Positions 23,453 through 35,841 of a stretch of 64,000 nucleotides of DNA are shown in pieces. The notes below the pieces were generated by a model that was given only the letters and a program-made list of their open reading frames with translations, made no database searches and was not told where the DNA came from. The DNA is from Patagioenas fasciata. Taxonomy: Eukaryota; Chordata; Aves; Columbiformes; Columbidae. The position numbers and the translations under genes are program-made. Position 1 is the first letter of the stretch, and every line of letters starts with the position of its first letter. Where the stretch lies: the NCBI RefSeq assembly GCF_037038585.1, contig NC_092521.1, positions 74,130,898 to 74,194,897 of the forward strand. Reading direction: 5' to 3'.

Positions 23453-25819
23453 AGCGTGCACTTGTGTGTCTCAAAACTTCTCTGGAGACCTGAAGTTCGT
23501 TGATCTGCAGATGTCTTTGAAGAAGCAATGAAGATACAATTCTAAGAGAACATACCACCATATACATACTCTTAAAACTGTTGACTTGTAGCATTATGGC
23601 TGTAGTATGTTGATGGCATACTAGTGGCATCCAGTCATGGAAAGACTGTATTAGATTCTATGCACAAATTTTTATTATTGGAGTGGTGGTTTGTTTTTTA
23701 CAGCCTTTTGACTGTTTTCCTGAGGAAACTTTCTGTTACTAAATAGAATAGGACTGAGTGACTACACCTGCATTTGAAACCGTTTTTTTGTGAAGAGATT
23801 CTTCTGCAGGTAGTCTTAATATGACAAAAACACACACAAAAAAACCAACCTGTGTTTTTAGCTTTATAGCTCCTTGAATTTTCAGAATGTTTCAAAGAGC
23901 TTTTTCCATACGGTAGATCTACAGTGACACAAAGCTCTGCTGGGGAATAGGGCACAAAAAGAACTGTACACCTTCTGGTTTTGGTAGGGCCATGAAAGTT
24001 TACATGGTGAGAAGGAACATACTGGGAATGGATACATATTTGATTGTAAACTAGCTGTTGGCAACTGATGATCCCTGTGTCACACACGCTAAAGCACACC
24101 AGTACCTGTGGCAGACAAGCACATATCCTGCTCTGGTCCTGGTTTGTCATCAGAACTACTTTATTGCTAATGTTTAAATCAATTATTTAATGTTTACACA
24201 ATAACTCTTTCTGATGATAAAGCAGTATTAAAGTTAGACACGTCCCACCTTGATCCTCCAATTGCAAATATTCTTTCAGCAATGCGGTTGGTGCAGGAAC
24301 TGTTACTGAATTCACTTCCCAGTACTTAGTGCAGTTGGCCACAGTGAGGATATTCCACTCTGGGAACTTGCAGAGTGTAGCGCAGAACGGAGCATTCTGA
24401 AGGTGGTAAATTGTTTCCACAGGCTACTTCATCCTTACTAATATTTGCCACTGGGTTTGACATCCTAGCCATCTGAAAGGGTAAAGAAGGAAAACCAATC
24501 CTACACCTTTAGGTCTTCATGTAGTGTTGAGAATAGCTCAAGACAAACCATAACCTGCCTGAGTTGTCCATATCAGCTTGTAACTATGTCAATGGTATAG
24601 AAACACTGTATTTTAGTTTACAGAACACATGTAGTATTTTTTTTTCCATTTAATGTCTAGATATTAAAAATGAAGAAACTTGATTTTGTTTTTAGTAGCC
24701 TTTTTTGTTTTATTTTTTTTTAATTGTACATAGTGAAACGAGTGTTCCTGCTTTCTAGACAATGTATTTTAAAACCTTGAAATTAAGCTAACTTAAGTCT
24801 GACTTCACTTTGCATGCTTCTATTTGGCCCCTATTAGGAGAAAAAAAGATACTTGTATTGACTACATTACCAGTTAAATAAGACCATTTATGCTGTAGTT
24901 TTAAGTTCTTCTGTTTACATAGCTTAGTGACAACCATGCATTTTTCCCAGTAGGAGGGTAGTATTTGCAGTTTCATATTTATAAAAAAAAAACCTTGCAT
25001 CTTATTTAAATTGAGACTAAAAGTTTGACTATGAATCATGATTTTTTTATGTAGATGGTTGACTTAGTATTTTGTACTTTTCCCAGCTAAAGTGAGCTGT
25101 TTAGAGAAAGTGACCACCTTCAAAGTGGCAACAATCTTACTTAAGCAGATCACTGCTTTGTCTTCTTTCTGCTGGAAAACAGTCAATACCACCTTAGTTT
25201 TCCAACAGATTCAGCTGGCTGCCAGCTCAGAATACCAAGGACTGAAGGACATTTGACTCTTATTTTTGTATTTAAATGACATGAATGTAAAGGGGATGCT
25301 CAGGGTTGTTTTGGAGCCTGTTGAATTTTTATCTTTTTGCCTGTGATTTTATTTTCTAAATAAATACTTCATGTAGCAATCTTGAATATGTTGAGAAGGA
25401 AAATGCCAAACCGTTTTGGTAATGAGGTTACTAGTTAAGTTATGTTACGATAGGTGTTAAAGTACAAAAAACTTTTTATTTGTTTATTAATCTTGAAGAA
25501 ACACGTGCCTCAGTTTAGATGTTTTGTCTTATCTTTTCTGCACTAAATACCTGACAGTTTGACCAATCAATGCACCTTTCCAGTGGCAAGACTTGCTTAT
25601 CGTAAATTATATTGTCACAATGCAAGATTTAGTGACTGTAAAATGGAATAAAGTTTAAAGTTTCAGGGAATGCAAAAGGTATTAACTTAAGAGACAAAAC
25701 CTTTATTCAATATGCTTTGCTTCATACTGTAAATAGCTTTTTGGCTTGTGAACCTAATTGTAATCTTTCAGGTATTTTTGTACAAATAAGGGACTGATAT
25801 TCTGTTTCTTGTAATTAGA

Positions 25820-25825
25820 AATAAA
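25820..25825 (+). terminator. GRB10: GRB10 distal poly(A) signal
   Basis: Canonical AATAAA, the last in a series of such signals (also 25,359 and 25,647). T/G-rich sequence lies within 50 bases downstream. It is the likely main 3' end of GRB10. Confidence 0.6.
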
Positions 25826-25845
25826 CGTTAATACAATGCTATTCA

Positions 25846-27342
25846 TTTTATATTGGAATGAATGTCTTATTTTGGATATATCTGTACACCATGTGTCTCA
25901 TGCCCGACTGCTGAGTGATTTGGGGTGTGTTATGTTAAACAGCCTTTAAGAAGAGTTAAGAGGAAAACAATCCCCAAGATACCTTTATTCTGACTGTTCT
26001 GTCTTATGATTCCTATTATGACAGACCGACCTTTATTTAAAGAAGAACTTATTCACCCTTTTTATTTGAGGAAAATTGTTGGGGATATTCTGCTATGATA
26101 TTTACAATATTCATTTGGGAAGATTGCTAGAATCAGATCAGGAAATACAGCATGACAATCTTTTGTTTTATGACCCAAAGCTATAACTCACTGAAAATGT
26201 GCACTCTGCATAAAGCACTTTATTGGCCTGATAGCTGTTGGGTCAGAAAACTTTTCAATAGTACTTTCAGAAAACACTTATCTACCCCTGTAATCCTTGT
26301 ATTTGAATGGCCCATCAGCATTTAGGTGGAAAAGCACATCTGCACAAAACATGTTTTTGCTTAGAAAAGCCATGGGGGGAGGGCAGAGACTGGTGATTCT
26401 TCTGGTAGATACAATAATAGACAGTTGGCAAGGTTTCATTTTTTTGTTGGACAAAATCCTTTCCTGTTTGTGCCTTGCTAATCTATAGAAGCCATCAAAT
26501 GCATTCCAAAAATGTTTCTACCTGGAAGTTACGTGTTAAAAGTGCTTAGCGTTTGCTGTCCTGCATGCAGCAACTTATTCTTCCACTGGGTTGCGCAAAG
26601 GGAACTGCTTGCTTACAAAAAGTTTGAAGATGTCTACTTCTTGCTTAGCTAAAGGAAGCTGTGCTGACATTGAAACCACCAATCATTAAAAGTCAAGAAC
26701 TATAATTCCACACAAAACTGTAATAAAAAAAACCCAAACCAACCCCAAACCCCACCTTACTTTATTGCATTTATTACGTTTGGAGCAGACAAGAAGATGG
26801 CATGAAAAAGAAGCAGCACCGTAACGAGGTGTTGGTAAGCCCACCCAGTGGCAGGTCAGAGTTGCCTGCATGTTTGTCCAAACTCTCACAGCTGTGGCCA
26901 GTGCAAAATGTTACCTGTAAAATCTGACCCTAGATATTAAGAGCAGGTACCTGTGCTATCAGAATAAAATCAGTCTGGGTCAGAAATGGGTCTATGGCAC
27001 AGATTTCAATTAATGACCTGCTTTTATATTAGTTGGAGGACAACAGACATAATCAGGCGCTTGACTCCACATGAAGCCTAGTGTGAAGTTCACCTGGCAA
27101 AACCGCTTAAATGCATTTGGGCCTCTGGGTAAGTGAATATCAGACTAGTGTTTTACAGCGTGTGTCTGCAGCACTTTTATCCAGATACACAGAACCCCAA
27201 AGTTAGGTTTATGTTAACACCAAATTGCTTCTTTGACCTGTACCTGCAAAACCAAATGAGTAAAACATCACAAGATGAGCCATTTCCCTTCAAGTAAACT
27301 GAACTTTAGATGGCTGTGGGATTGTTGCTTCTAATTCAGAAT
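25846..27342. other. Intergenic, no feature recognised
   Basis: AT-rich sequence downstream of GRB10 with an A/C-rich low-complexity tract at about 26,725-26,757. No gene or repeat family was recognised. Confidence 0.7.
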
Positions 27343-27605
27343 CATGGAGAATAATCATGGAATAGTATGGTTTGGAAGGGACCTTCAAAGGTCATCTAGT
27401 CCAACTCCCTGCAATGAACAGGGACATCTGCAACTAGATCAGGTTGCTCAGAGCGCTGTCCAGCCTGGCCTGGAATGTCTCCAGGGGTGGGGAATCTACC
27501 ACCTCTCTGGGCAACCTGTGCCAGTGTTTCACCACCCTCATTGTAAAAACTTTCTCCCCTCTTCTACTTTAAAACCATTACCCCTTGTCCTGTCAAGTGA
27601 TGTTT
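27343..27605 (-). mobile_element. CR1 LINE 3' fragment
   Basis: A 5'-truncated CR1 in minus orientation. The 3' end is on the left (GGAATAGTATGGTTTGG). Family words follow: TCATCTAGTCCAAC, AGATCAGGTTGCTCAGAG, CAGCCTGGCCTGGAATGTC and CCATTACCCCTTGTCCTGTC. It contains no useful coding sequence. Confidence 0.9.
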
Positions 27606-30600
27606 TTATCTGGTTTGTTAATGTCCACCTTGTATATTGCTTTGTGTCTTGGGCATTGTTTGTCTAACATCTAGGAAACTTCAGTAACAATGTCAGCAAA
27701 TAGAGAAAAGAGAGATCTTCCTTTGAAATATCCATGTTGCCTTAATTTGGGTTGCTTCTGCATCCTAGAACTTAGGTCTTCCTTTCTTAACTTGTAGCAC
27801 AATGTAGTTAGTATTTGAAAACCAAATACAACCACAACTATGTCCAATGGCTATAGGATTTTTGTTACATATTGTGATTAGTCATGTCTGAGACTTTGTT
27901 TAACACTCATATTGCAGACTCAGACTGAAGACACTCTGTTATCATTGCTCATCGTTTTGAACAGACACTTGCAGATTTTTAAGCAAGAAAGATTGGTTCA
28001 TCACAAAACACTGAGCTCTGATTAACAAGGTCTTACAACACTTGTTTGTTTACCCAGGTTTGGATGTTTCGCTATAATCAGGTGTTTTCTCTCTCTTGGC
28101 TGCAATAGTCTGGCCCTACAACTGGGGAACAGGATGGGGAAATTATCAGCGCAGCTTCTGGCTCTGAGTCAAAATCCAGCCTGGGTTCGTGGGCACTGAA
28201 CCTCAGCTCAACTGCAGTCAGAGCTGTGACTCTCAAGAAAAGAGAGCTCAGAAGAGTTAGACTGGGAGGGAGATGGAGTGTAGAAAAGAATTACTCTTGG
28301 GCAGCATTGTCCAAGTGATGGCTTGGGTGTGACTAGGAACACGGTGAAGACGGTGTGACATCTGAGTGCTGCTCACCAGTCCCTTGGAGTCAGCTTCCCC
28401 TCTTCTTCCCTCAGACTTGTGAAGACACTTCTACGTACAGGCTTCCACTTTTATTTGCCTTTTCAAACACATTGTCCAGAGGTATGACAATTGGCATTTT
28501 GGGTTACTGAGCATAGAATTAGCTATGAAATTGGTGTTCTTTACAGCCTGTCGATTCTCCAAAACAGTCTGTCCAACAGCCATCAAGAGAAAAGGAAGGT
28601 AAAAGTAGGGTTCTGCCAACAATGGTGAGACTAATTAAAGCAAATCGCTAAGCTCAGTACTGAAAATGCACAAGTTCATTGCCCCGCAAAGAGTGCTAGA
28701 TACATCCTATTTTGAAATACTTTTAGTCAATATTTGATATCTTCCATAACACTTGTAAGTATCATACCATAATACTGCTGCCGAATTTGTGCAGGATATT
28801 AGTGTGTTCTGTGTGACTTTTACCAGTTCTTAGTTTTTCAGGTTACCGTAGCAGTCTCAGAATCAGGTCCAAGACAAAAACAAACACAGAAACGAGGCAA
28901 GCTGTGAGGATTAGAGCTTCCTGAAAAATTACCCCACAACACAACGAGTCATGGAATAATGACAGAATTGGTAGGTAGAATAATTAATTTGTTTTTTCAC
29001 TAAAGACTATGTGGTTTGTGAAAACAGCTGGCTAAACAAGAATGAAAATTGTTGAAGGCTTACAAAGTTTGCCTCAAAATATTTACAATCAATTGCTGGA
29101 AGAAGTGTTTGACTTTCTCTAGAAAACAGAGCACTGCGAAGAACAGAGTGTGTTTGAGAAGGCATTGTATCCTCTTGCTTGCATAAGCACCTTCACACAC
29201 AAAATCCCAGAAGGTGCTGCCATTGAAAGGATGAGGGAGCAGGAACTCTTCGGACAGGAGCAGGAAGGGAGGCTTAGGATGCAGTAGCAATGGAAAAGGT
29301 GCAAGGAATTGCAAACAAAGTGATTAGAGTACCATCAAATATAGTGAGATGGCTCAGCCAATCAGGAAGCGGAGACTGAGGGTAGTATAACAGACTTGCA
29401 GAAAAACATAGGCAGATGAGCAGAATACAAAAGATTTAATTATGATCCCTTTCAATACAAATGTCGCAGAGCATCACCTGGAGTGTGCAGGAGCCCAGTT
29501 CAGGAAAACCAGAAGTATGTATTCACAGATTGCTTGTGTAAGCTCCAGTGTTCTCCACCACAAAATGTAGCATGTGGCAAAAGTTCATGTGGGTTCATGG
29601 AGGGCTTAAACATAATGACAGTGAAAACTCAGCTGATGGACATTAACTACAAAATACCATCTTTCACTCTGGAAGATCGTGGGCCGTGTGTCACCAAGTG
29701 CCAGGAACAGCCTTTAGGGGAAGAATCATTACCTGGCTGCCCATATTTCTAGTCTGTCTTCCTTGTATATCCACTACCAAGTGTTAGACAAGGTATTGGG
29801 CTAGGGAAATCTTTTATCTGATGCAGTACATGTGTCCACAGGAGGGCCAGCTCATACAGGAAGAACTGGAGGCAGTGCTAACAGCTGAGGAAAGACCAAG
29901 AAAAGCCTGTGCTACAATCAACTGCAGGCTCCCGTTGACTGAATTAAGGCTGTCCTCAGAGAAACAGCCATGTAAGCATTGAATTTGCTTGCTACCACCC
30001 CAGAAGGCGATGCCTCCAGGCTCTGCGACAGCTGTCCCCCACACACCTGCCTGCCGCCGGGAGGGTTTACTGGAGCATAGGAGCTGCCTGGTTCAGCTGC
30101 TACAGCTGAGCAGAGCCCGTCAGGGCCCTGAAGCTGTACATGGGTAGTGTTTGGCTTGATTTAGGCCCAAAACAAAGTGATGAATGACAGGAACTGAGCA
30201 AAGTTATGCCATGTTCTCTGAAATGAGCACTAGACTGAGAATAGATCCTGCTCACTTGCAAGTCAGGAGCAGGTATCCTGACAGTTGCATGCAAATGGGT
30301 ATCGCTGGACTTCTTTGTTCAGTGGTGCACGGGGTTGTGTTGTGAAGGCTTCTTCTGGGTAAAATGCCACTTTTTCTCCCCCTGTAAGGGACACGAGGGA
30401 GAGAAAGGGGCACACAACTGCTGGAGCCTGGTGTTTTCTCACAGAAAGCTGTGGTGCAGCACAGGGAGAGGGCTGTGCTGGGGCTGGACAGACCTGAGGG
30501 GGCCAGGGCGCCCTGCAAGGCTCTCTCCAGCCACCCACTGCTGCTCAGACAGGGAGAGAAAGGGAAGATCAAAGAAGCAGCTAGGGTTTGCATGCCAGAG

Positions 30601-33185
30601 CTGCAGGCAGGAAGGGACTCCTGTCCCACTGACCTGTCTCCTCCACTGCCCTCGGCAACCAGGCCAGGCTGGCAGAGGTTGACTGTGGTTGAGCCCCGTG
30701 ATGGAGCCCAAGTCAGTGGGATCGCACAATCCTGTGTTAAACAAGTGAGGGGTTTTTTTCTTTCTTTTTTTGTTTTGCTTTGTTTTATGGCAGCTACTAA
30801 GCAGGGCAGCACCCTGGGCTGTTTACAGCAGTAAAACAGCTCTAAGCAAAGGTCAGGTGTCCACCAGCCTCCTGTGTGGCAGTTGCTGCAAATGGCAGCA
30901 CTGGCCAACGGTGGTGTAACAGCCAGCAGTGCTGCCCGGGGTGAGGCCGACCCTGAAAGAGGCAGGGTGCCTGTCCCCTCATGTCCCACCCCAGTCCCTG
31001 CCAAGGGGATCACATCTCTGGTGTGAGTGTGAGGGTTTCACCTTCCGGCAGCGCCGGGGCAGCTGGGGCAGCCATCCAGCCTCACCCCAGCCAGGAGGCG
31101 CTGGGATATGGGAGCTGCCACCAAACAGGCCCTTGGGTGCAGCAAGGGCACCCTCTGACCCAGTAGTTTGCCTTTGTGTTGTCGCTAATTGTCCCACTTG
31201 CTGTCTAGTGTAAACTGCCAGATGTTTCAGTTGTGTAGGTAGTTTCATCAAAGTAATTCCCTGGTTTCAGATCAGCAGAGCCAATATCTGCTGGGGCTTC
31301 TGGGTCTCTCTATTGCATGTCTCATTGGCACCCACTGTATTTTCACTTGAAGCTCTGTGAGTAAATGTAAGGTCCCATGTCCCTCCCACCCTATTACCTA
31401 TGAACTGCCACTAAATGAATTCACAAGTTTTCTTTTTTTTCACTTATTGAGAAAGAGTGACTGATAAAGCTAAATAACATAGTGCTACACATTGTTAGTG
31501 ATTAACAAAAAAAGTGCAGGGCAAGCACAGTAGCAATGAAGACCAGAGGGTTACTGGAAAAACCCTAGAAATTTCTTGAGATTAAAATTTCTTAGTTGCT
31601 TCTAGTGACCTCTTCGTCACAGGACAGTGAAGTTACCTCTGTACTTTCACCAAATAATCTGATCTGACAAGTCCACATAATTTGTTAAGTATTAAGCTAG
31701 TGAGCATTTAGAAATGCAGCACAATACGCTAAATGTAATTCTGTTTTAATTGACATGTACTTAAGACAATTTTGTTGACAAAGTCAAGAGCTCATGAAGT
31801 ATTTTAAAATCAAAACTTCGCAGTTCACAACTTTTTTGAGTCTCTTCTTAACTGCTTCTAAAAATTGGCTTGAGGGCACGACAGGTAAAGTGAAGCCGTC
31901 CAGAGGGATGGCAATACCTCTCAATGATGGCATACTGAGCAACCTGGGAGCTGAATCCCAGATGGCAAAGGAATTTTATTAACCTTTTCAGATTTGTTCA
32001 GGAAGAAAAGTTCTTATTTGTTTGAAAAGTCAGTTTCATTGTAAATGTGTCACATTTGGCTTATTTTCTTGAAGAGGTCCTGCTTATGGCACGGGGACTG
32101 GACCAATCTCCATACATGGACATTACAATTTTATGTGTGGCTAAATATAGAACAGCAAAAATTATCTCAACACTGATGGGGTTCAGAGAGCAAAAAGATG
32201 ATGAAAATGAAGCTACTGATCATAGAGATATAGTTGGAAAAGGAAAGTAGAACAAAATGACAATTTTTACCATTTACCATTTATGTTACATAAATTTACT
32301 GTTTATGTCAATGGTAAATAAAAGGGAAAAAGATGGTAGATAACCTAATGAAAGTGTGATGAAAACCAAGTTTCCATTACAACTGCGAGACATGCTGAAA
32401 GGTTTCCTCAGGAGAGTGGCACTTGAGGGAAGGTCATCCTGGAAGTCTGACATTCAAAGTGCACAACCCCCACCAGTAACGCATACTCAAAACAAAGTGA
32501 GGAAACTGTAATGTCTGTTGCAAGAATAGGGGGTTTACTGAGACCGAGAGGGTGGTTGTGGATTTTTAAGTATATGGCCATGTCCTTCCTACACACATAG
32601 GGAGGTAAAACTATTGTTCCACAGGTAAAACAGAGACTGTCATGAGTTGTAAGAGTGAAATAGGAGGACTGGGGTAGGTGGCAGTTTCATCTATTTATCT
32701 GTTTAGAAGATAACATGAAAGTTCTTTTTACATAGAGATTGCTGACACCTCATGTTTGGGAGTAAGGAGATGGAACAGGATTAATATGCAAACTGGCATA
32801 TTAATCCTGTGAAAGTGCAGAAAACTAGAGATGTATTTTGCCTTCCCCCTTTGCCAATCAGCTGGCTTCTGTTGAACTTGTGTTTCATAGGAGGTGGACA
32901 GAGCCAAGACAAGTAGGTGAGGAGATGGATAATGGCATTTGGAATGGTGAGTTGTTACACTGTAAAGGAAAGAAAATTGCTAAATGCTGTTTAAAATTGT
33001 CAACAAGTTTCTTTGGACAGTCAGTTGATACACATTCCTGGGAAATTTCCTTGTTGCTTCATACTCTTCCTTTAGGATATGTTTATTAATCTGTTCCTTC
33101 CAATATACATCAAAAAGTGGTCGCTTCATTCTTCTGAGACACCAAAAATGATCTATTTTTTTCAATCACACAAAATATGTTGCTT
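27606..33185. other. Intergenic, mostly unrecognised
   Basis: There is no supported gene. A locally GC-richer stretch at about 29,990-31,200 carries overlapping open frames on both strands (up to 253 codons, minus, 30,252-31,013). They have no domain, a biased composition and mutual overlap, so I do not call them. A perfect 15-bp hairpin lies at 32,775-32,810, and a weaker 9-bp inverted repeat at 32,273-32,318. Confidence 0.65.
32775..32810. repeat. Perfect 15-bp inverted repeat with 6-nt loop
   Basis: ACAGGATTAATATGC at 32,775-32,789 and its exact reverse complement at 32,796-32,810, with the loop AAACTG. Each arm contains a TAATCC/GGATTA bicoid-type homeodomain core. It is not part of any repeat that I recognise. 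Confidence 0.85.
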
Positions 33186-33316
33186 TGTTGTGGTTTAAAC
33201 CAGCAGGCAACTGACCACCACACACAGCTGTTTGCTCACATCCCCCTCCCCCAGTGAGAGGGGGAGAGAATTGGGAAAAAAGGTAAACCTCATGGGTTAA
33301 GGAAAGGATAGTTTAA

Positions 33317-33392
<76 letters not shown>

Positions 33393-33480
33393 TTATTTAT
33401 AAAACTAGTGATATACAATGCAGTTGCTCACCACCCATCAACTGACACCCATCAGTAGTTCTCCTAGCAAACTTCTCCCA
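33186..33480. mobile_element. Avian LTR-like repeat fragment with internal microsatellite
   Basis: The opening TGTTGTGGTTTAAACC and CAGGCAACTGACCACCAC, the AGAGGGGGAGAGAATTGGG block, and the later GATATACAATGCAGTTGCTC with CACCACCCATCAACTGACAC match a dispersed bird repeat. I recall it as an endogenous-retrovirus LTR, interrupted in the middle by triplet repeats. No internal retroviral region is present. The family assignment and orientation are from memory and uncertain. Confidence 0.55.
33317..33391 (+). repeat. (AAT)n-(AAC)n compound microsatellite
   Basis: About 14 AAT units (33,317-33,360) pass directly into about 10 AAC units (33,361-33,391), all perfect. It lies inside the LTR-like repeat and is probably length-polymorphic. 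Confidence 0.95.
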
Positions 33481-33939
33481 AAATATGATGGCTAGAGAAA
33501 ATATTTTTAAAACATTTGTCATGAAAGGTAGGAACTAGGAAGGAGTTAATGATGTCTTTAAATCAAACAGTAAAATGTTAAGAATTAAAAGCACCCTATT
33601 GATGATCTAAATCTGTGGGGAAAAACCCCTCCTAAAAGGAAGTTTAAAAAATAATGTGTACGTAAAATGTGAAGTTGCAATGTAGATGCAGAGGAAAGGC
33701 TTGATTATAGAGAAATAGCTTTGAAATCTCTGTATGACTTTACTTAATGCTATTTAATATTAAGGATCACTGGTTAACTGCAATATTCAGTATTCATAAC
33801 AAATGTAGATACAAGATTATCATTGTCCAGAACTGTAAGTCCTGACATCATATATATTTTTTAGTTAATTCATTCACCTTGATTAACTATTTGAACTGAT
33901 TAAATCAAACTAACCAATAAAATAATGGAAAACATATAC
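33481..33939. other. Intergenic, nothing recognised
   Basis: AT-rich spacer between the LTR-like repeat and the long CR1. Confidence 0.7.
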
Positions 33940-35136
33940 AATCGTAGAATAATTTTGGTTGTAAGAGACCCTTAAGATCATTGAGTCCAACCATAACCTA
34001 ACTCCAGCACTAAACCATGTCCCTAAGAACCTCATCCACAGGTCTTTTAAACACCACCAGGGATGGGGACTCCACCACTTCCCTTGGTAGACTGTTCCAA
34101 CTCCTGACAAGCCTTTCCATGAAGAATTTTTTCCTAATATCCAATCTAAACCTCCCCTGGCACAACTTGAGGCCATTTCCTCTCGTCCTATCATTTGCTA
34201 CTTGGGAGAAGAGACCAACACTCTCCATGGTACAACCTCCTTTCTGGCAGTTGCAGACAGCAATAACGTCTCCCCTGAACCTCCTTTTCACCAGGCTAAA
34301 CAACCCCAGTTCCCTCAGCTGCTCCTCATCAGACTTGTGCTCCAGACCCCTCACCAGCTTTGTCGCCCTCCTTTGAAGTCTCTCCAGCACCTCAATGTCT
34401 TTCCTGTGGTGAGAGGCCCAAAACTGAACACAGTATTCAAGGTGGGGCCTCACAAGCACTGAATACAGGGGGACAATCACTTCCCTGGTCCTGCTGGCCA
34501 CACTATTCCTGATACAAGTCACGATGCTGTTGGCCTTTTTGACCACATGATCACACTGCTGACTCATGTTCAGATGACTGTTGGTCAACGCCCCCAGATC
34601 CTTTTCTGCCAGGCAGCTTTCCATGCACTCTTCCGCAAGCCTGTAGTGTTACATGGGGTTGTTACGACCCAAATGCAGGACCCAGCACTTGGCCTGTTGA
34701 ACCTCATACAATTGGCCTCAGCCAAATGATCCAGTCAGTCCAGATCTGTCTGTATGGCCTTCCTACTATCCAGCAGATCAACACTCCCACCCAACATGGT
34801 ATCATCTGCAGACTTCCTGAGAGTACACTCAATCCCTCATCCAGATCATTGATAGAGATATTAAACAGAACTGCCCCAATACTGAGCCCTGGGGAACACC
34901 ACTCGCGACCAGCCCCGAAGTGGATTTGATTCCATTCACGACAACTCTTTGGGCCTCGCCATCCAGACAGTTCTTTATCCATCAAAGAGTACGCTCATCC
35001 AGGCTGTGAGCTGCCAGCTTCTCCAGGAGAATGCTGTGGGATATGGTGTCAGAGGCTTTACTGAAGTCTAGGTAGAACATATCCACAGCTTTTCCCTCAT
35101 CCACTAAGTGGGTCACCTTGTTAAAGAAAGAGATCA
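33940..35136 (-). mobile_element. Long CR1 LINE, 3' part (host of a nested CR1)
   Basis: Minus-orientation CR1 whose 3' end is at about 33,940. Read on the minus strand it carries decayed ORF2. The C-terminal region (34,010-34,624) includes [26 protein letters not shown] and LRELGLFSL. The reverse-transcriptase palm lies upstream: the YLDFSKASDTISH motif-A segment near 35,050-35,090, and SADDTML, the [F/Y]xDD-type active site, at about 34,790-34,806. Frames are broken by shifts and stops, so it cannot move by itself. The element resumes at 35,842 after the nested insertion. Confidence 0.93.
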
Positions 35137-35841
35137 GTAAGAGCAGTGTAGGGGAAAGGGACCTGGGGATCCTGGTGGACAGCAGGATGACCATGAGCCA
35201 GCACTGTGCCCTTGTGGCCAGGAAGGCCAATGACATCCTGGGGTGATTTAGAAGGAGGGTGGTTAGTAGGTTGAGAGAGGTTCTCCTTTCCATCTACTCT
35301 GCCCTGGTGAGACCACATCTGGAATATTGTGTCCAGTTCTGGGCCCCTCAGTTCAAGAAGGACAGGGAACTGCAGGAGGGAGTCCAGCACAGAGCCACAA
35401 AGATGATTAAGGGAGTGGAGCATCTTCCCTTTATGAGGAAAGGCTGAGGGAACTGGGTCTCTTTAGCTTGGAGAAGAGGAGATTGAGGGGTGACCTCATT
35501 AATGTTTACAAATATATAAAGGGTGAGTGTCACGAGGATGGAGCCAGGCTCTTCTCGGTGACAACCAATGATAAGACAAGGGGCAAAGGGTACAAACTGG
35601 AACACAGGAGGTTTCACTTAAATATGAGAAGAAACTTCTTCACAGTGAGGGTGACAGAACACTGGACAAGGCTGCCCAGGGAGGCTGTGGAGTCTCCTTC
35701 TCTGGAGACATTCAAAACCCGCCTGGACACATTCCTGTGTAGCCTCATCTAGGTGTTCTTGCTCCAGCGGGGGGATTGGACTAGATGATCTTTCGTGGTC
35801 CCTTCCAATCCCTAACATTCTGTGATTCTGTGATTCTGTGT
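35137..35841 (+). mobile_element. CR1 LINE inserted into the minus-strand CR1
   Basis: Plus-orientation, 5'-truncated CR1. It contains ORF2 C-terminal words ([40 protein letters not shown]) and ends in three copies of the octamer-type repeat TGATTCTG. It splits the reverse-transcriptase frame of the surrounding CR1. Near-identical 7-bp flanks, GAGATCA (35,130-35,136) and GAAATCA (35,842-35,848), look like the target-site duplication. It is closely similar to the CR1 at 44,035-44,666. Confidence 0.92.

Larger units (their letters stand above)
22886..25845 (+). other. GRB10: GRB10 3' UTR (end approximate)
   Basis: About 2.96 kb without recognisable repeats, AT-rich with many ATTTA-like words and a GT microsatellite. 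Poly(A) signals lie at 22,987-22,992, 25,359-25,364, 25,647-25,652 and 25,820-25,825. The last is followed by T/G-rich sequence, so I place cleavage near 25,845. The length fits the long 3' UTR of mammalian GRB10 mRNA. The earlier signals could give shorter transcripts. Confidence 0.65.

Noticed and set aside
30252-31013. 253-codon minus-strand open frame in a GC-richer intergenic stretch
   Set aside because: It has no recognisable domain, is low-complexity (rich in Ser, Pro, Cys), and overlaps other open frames on both strands. No splice or promoter context supports it.
32273-32318. 9-bp inverted repeat (TTTACCATT / AATGGTAAA)
   Set aside because: The arms are short with a 28-nt spacer in AT-rich sequence, close to chance expectation.
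34010-34624. 204-codon minus-strand open frame
   Set aside because: It is the C-terminal remnant of CR1 ORF2, not a host gene.
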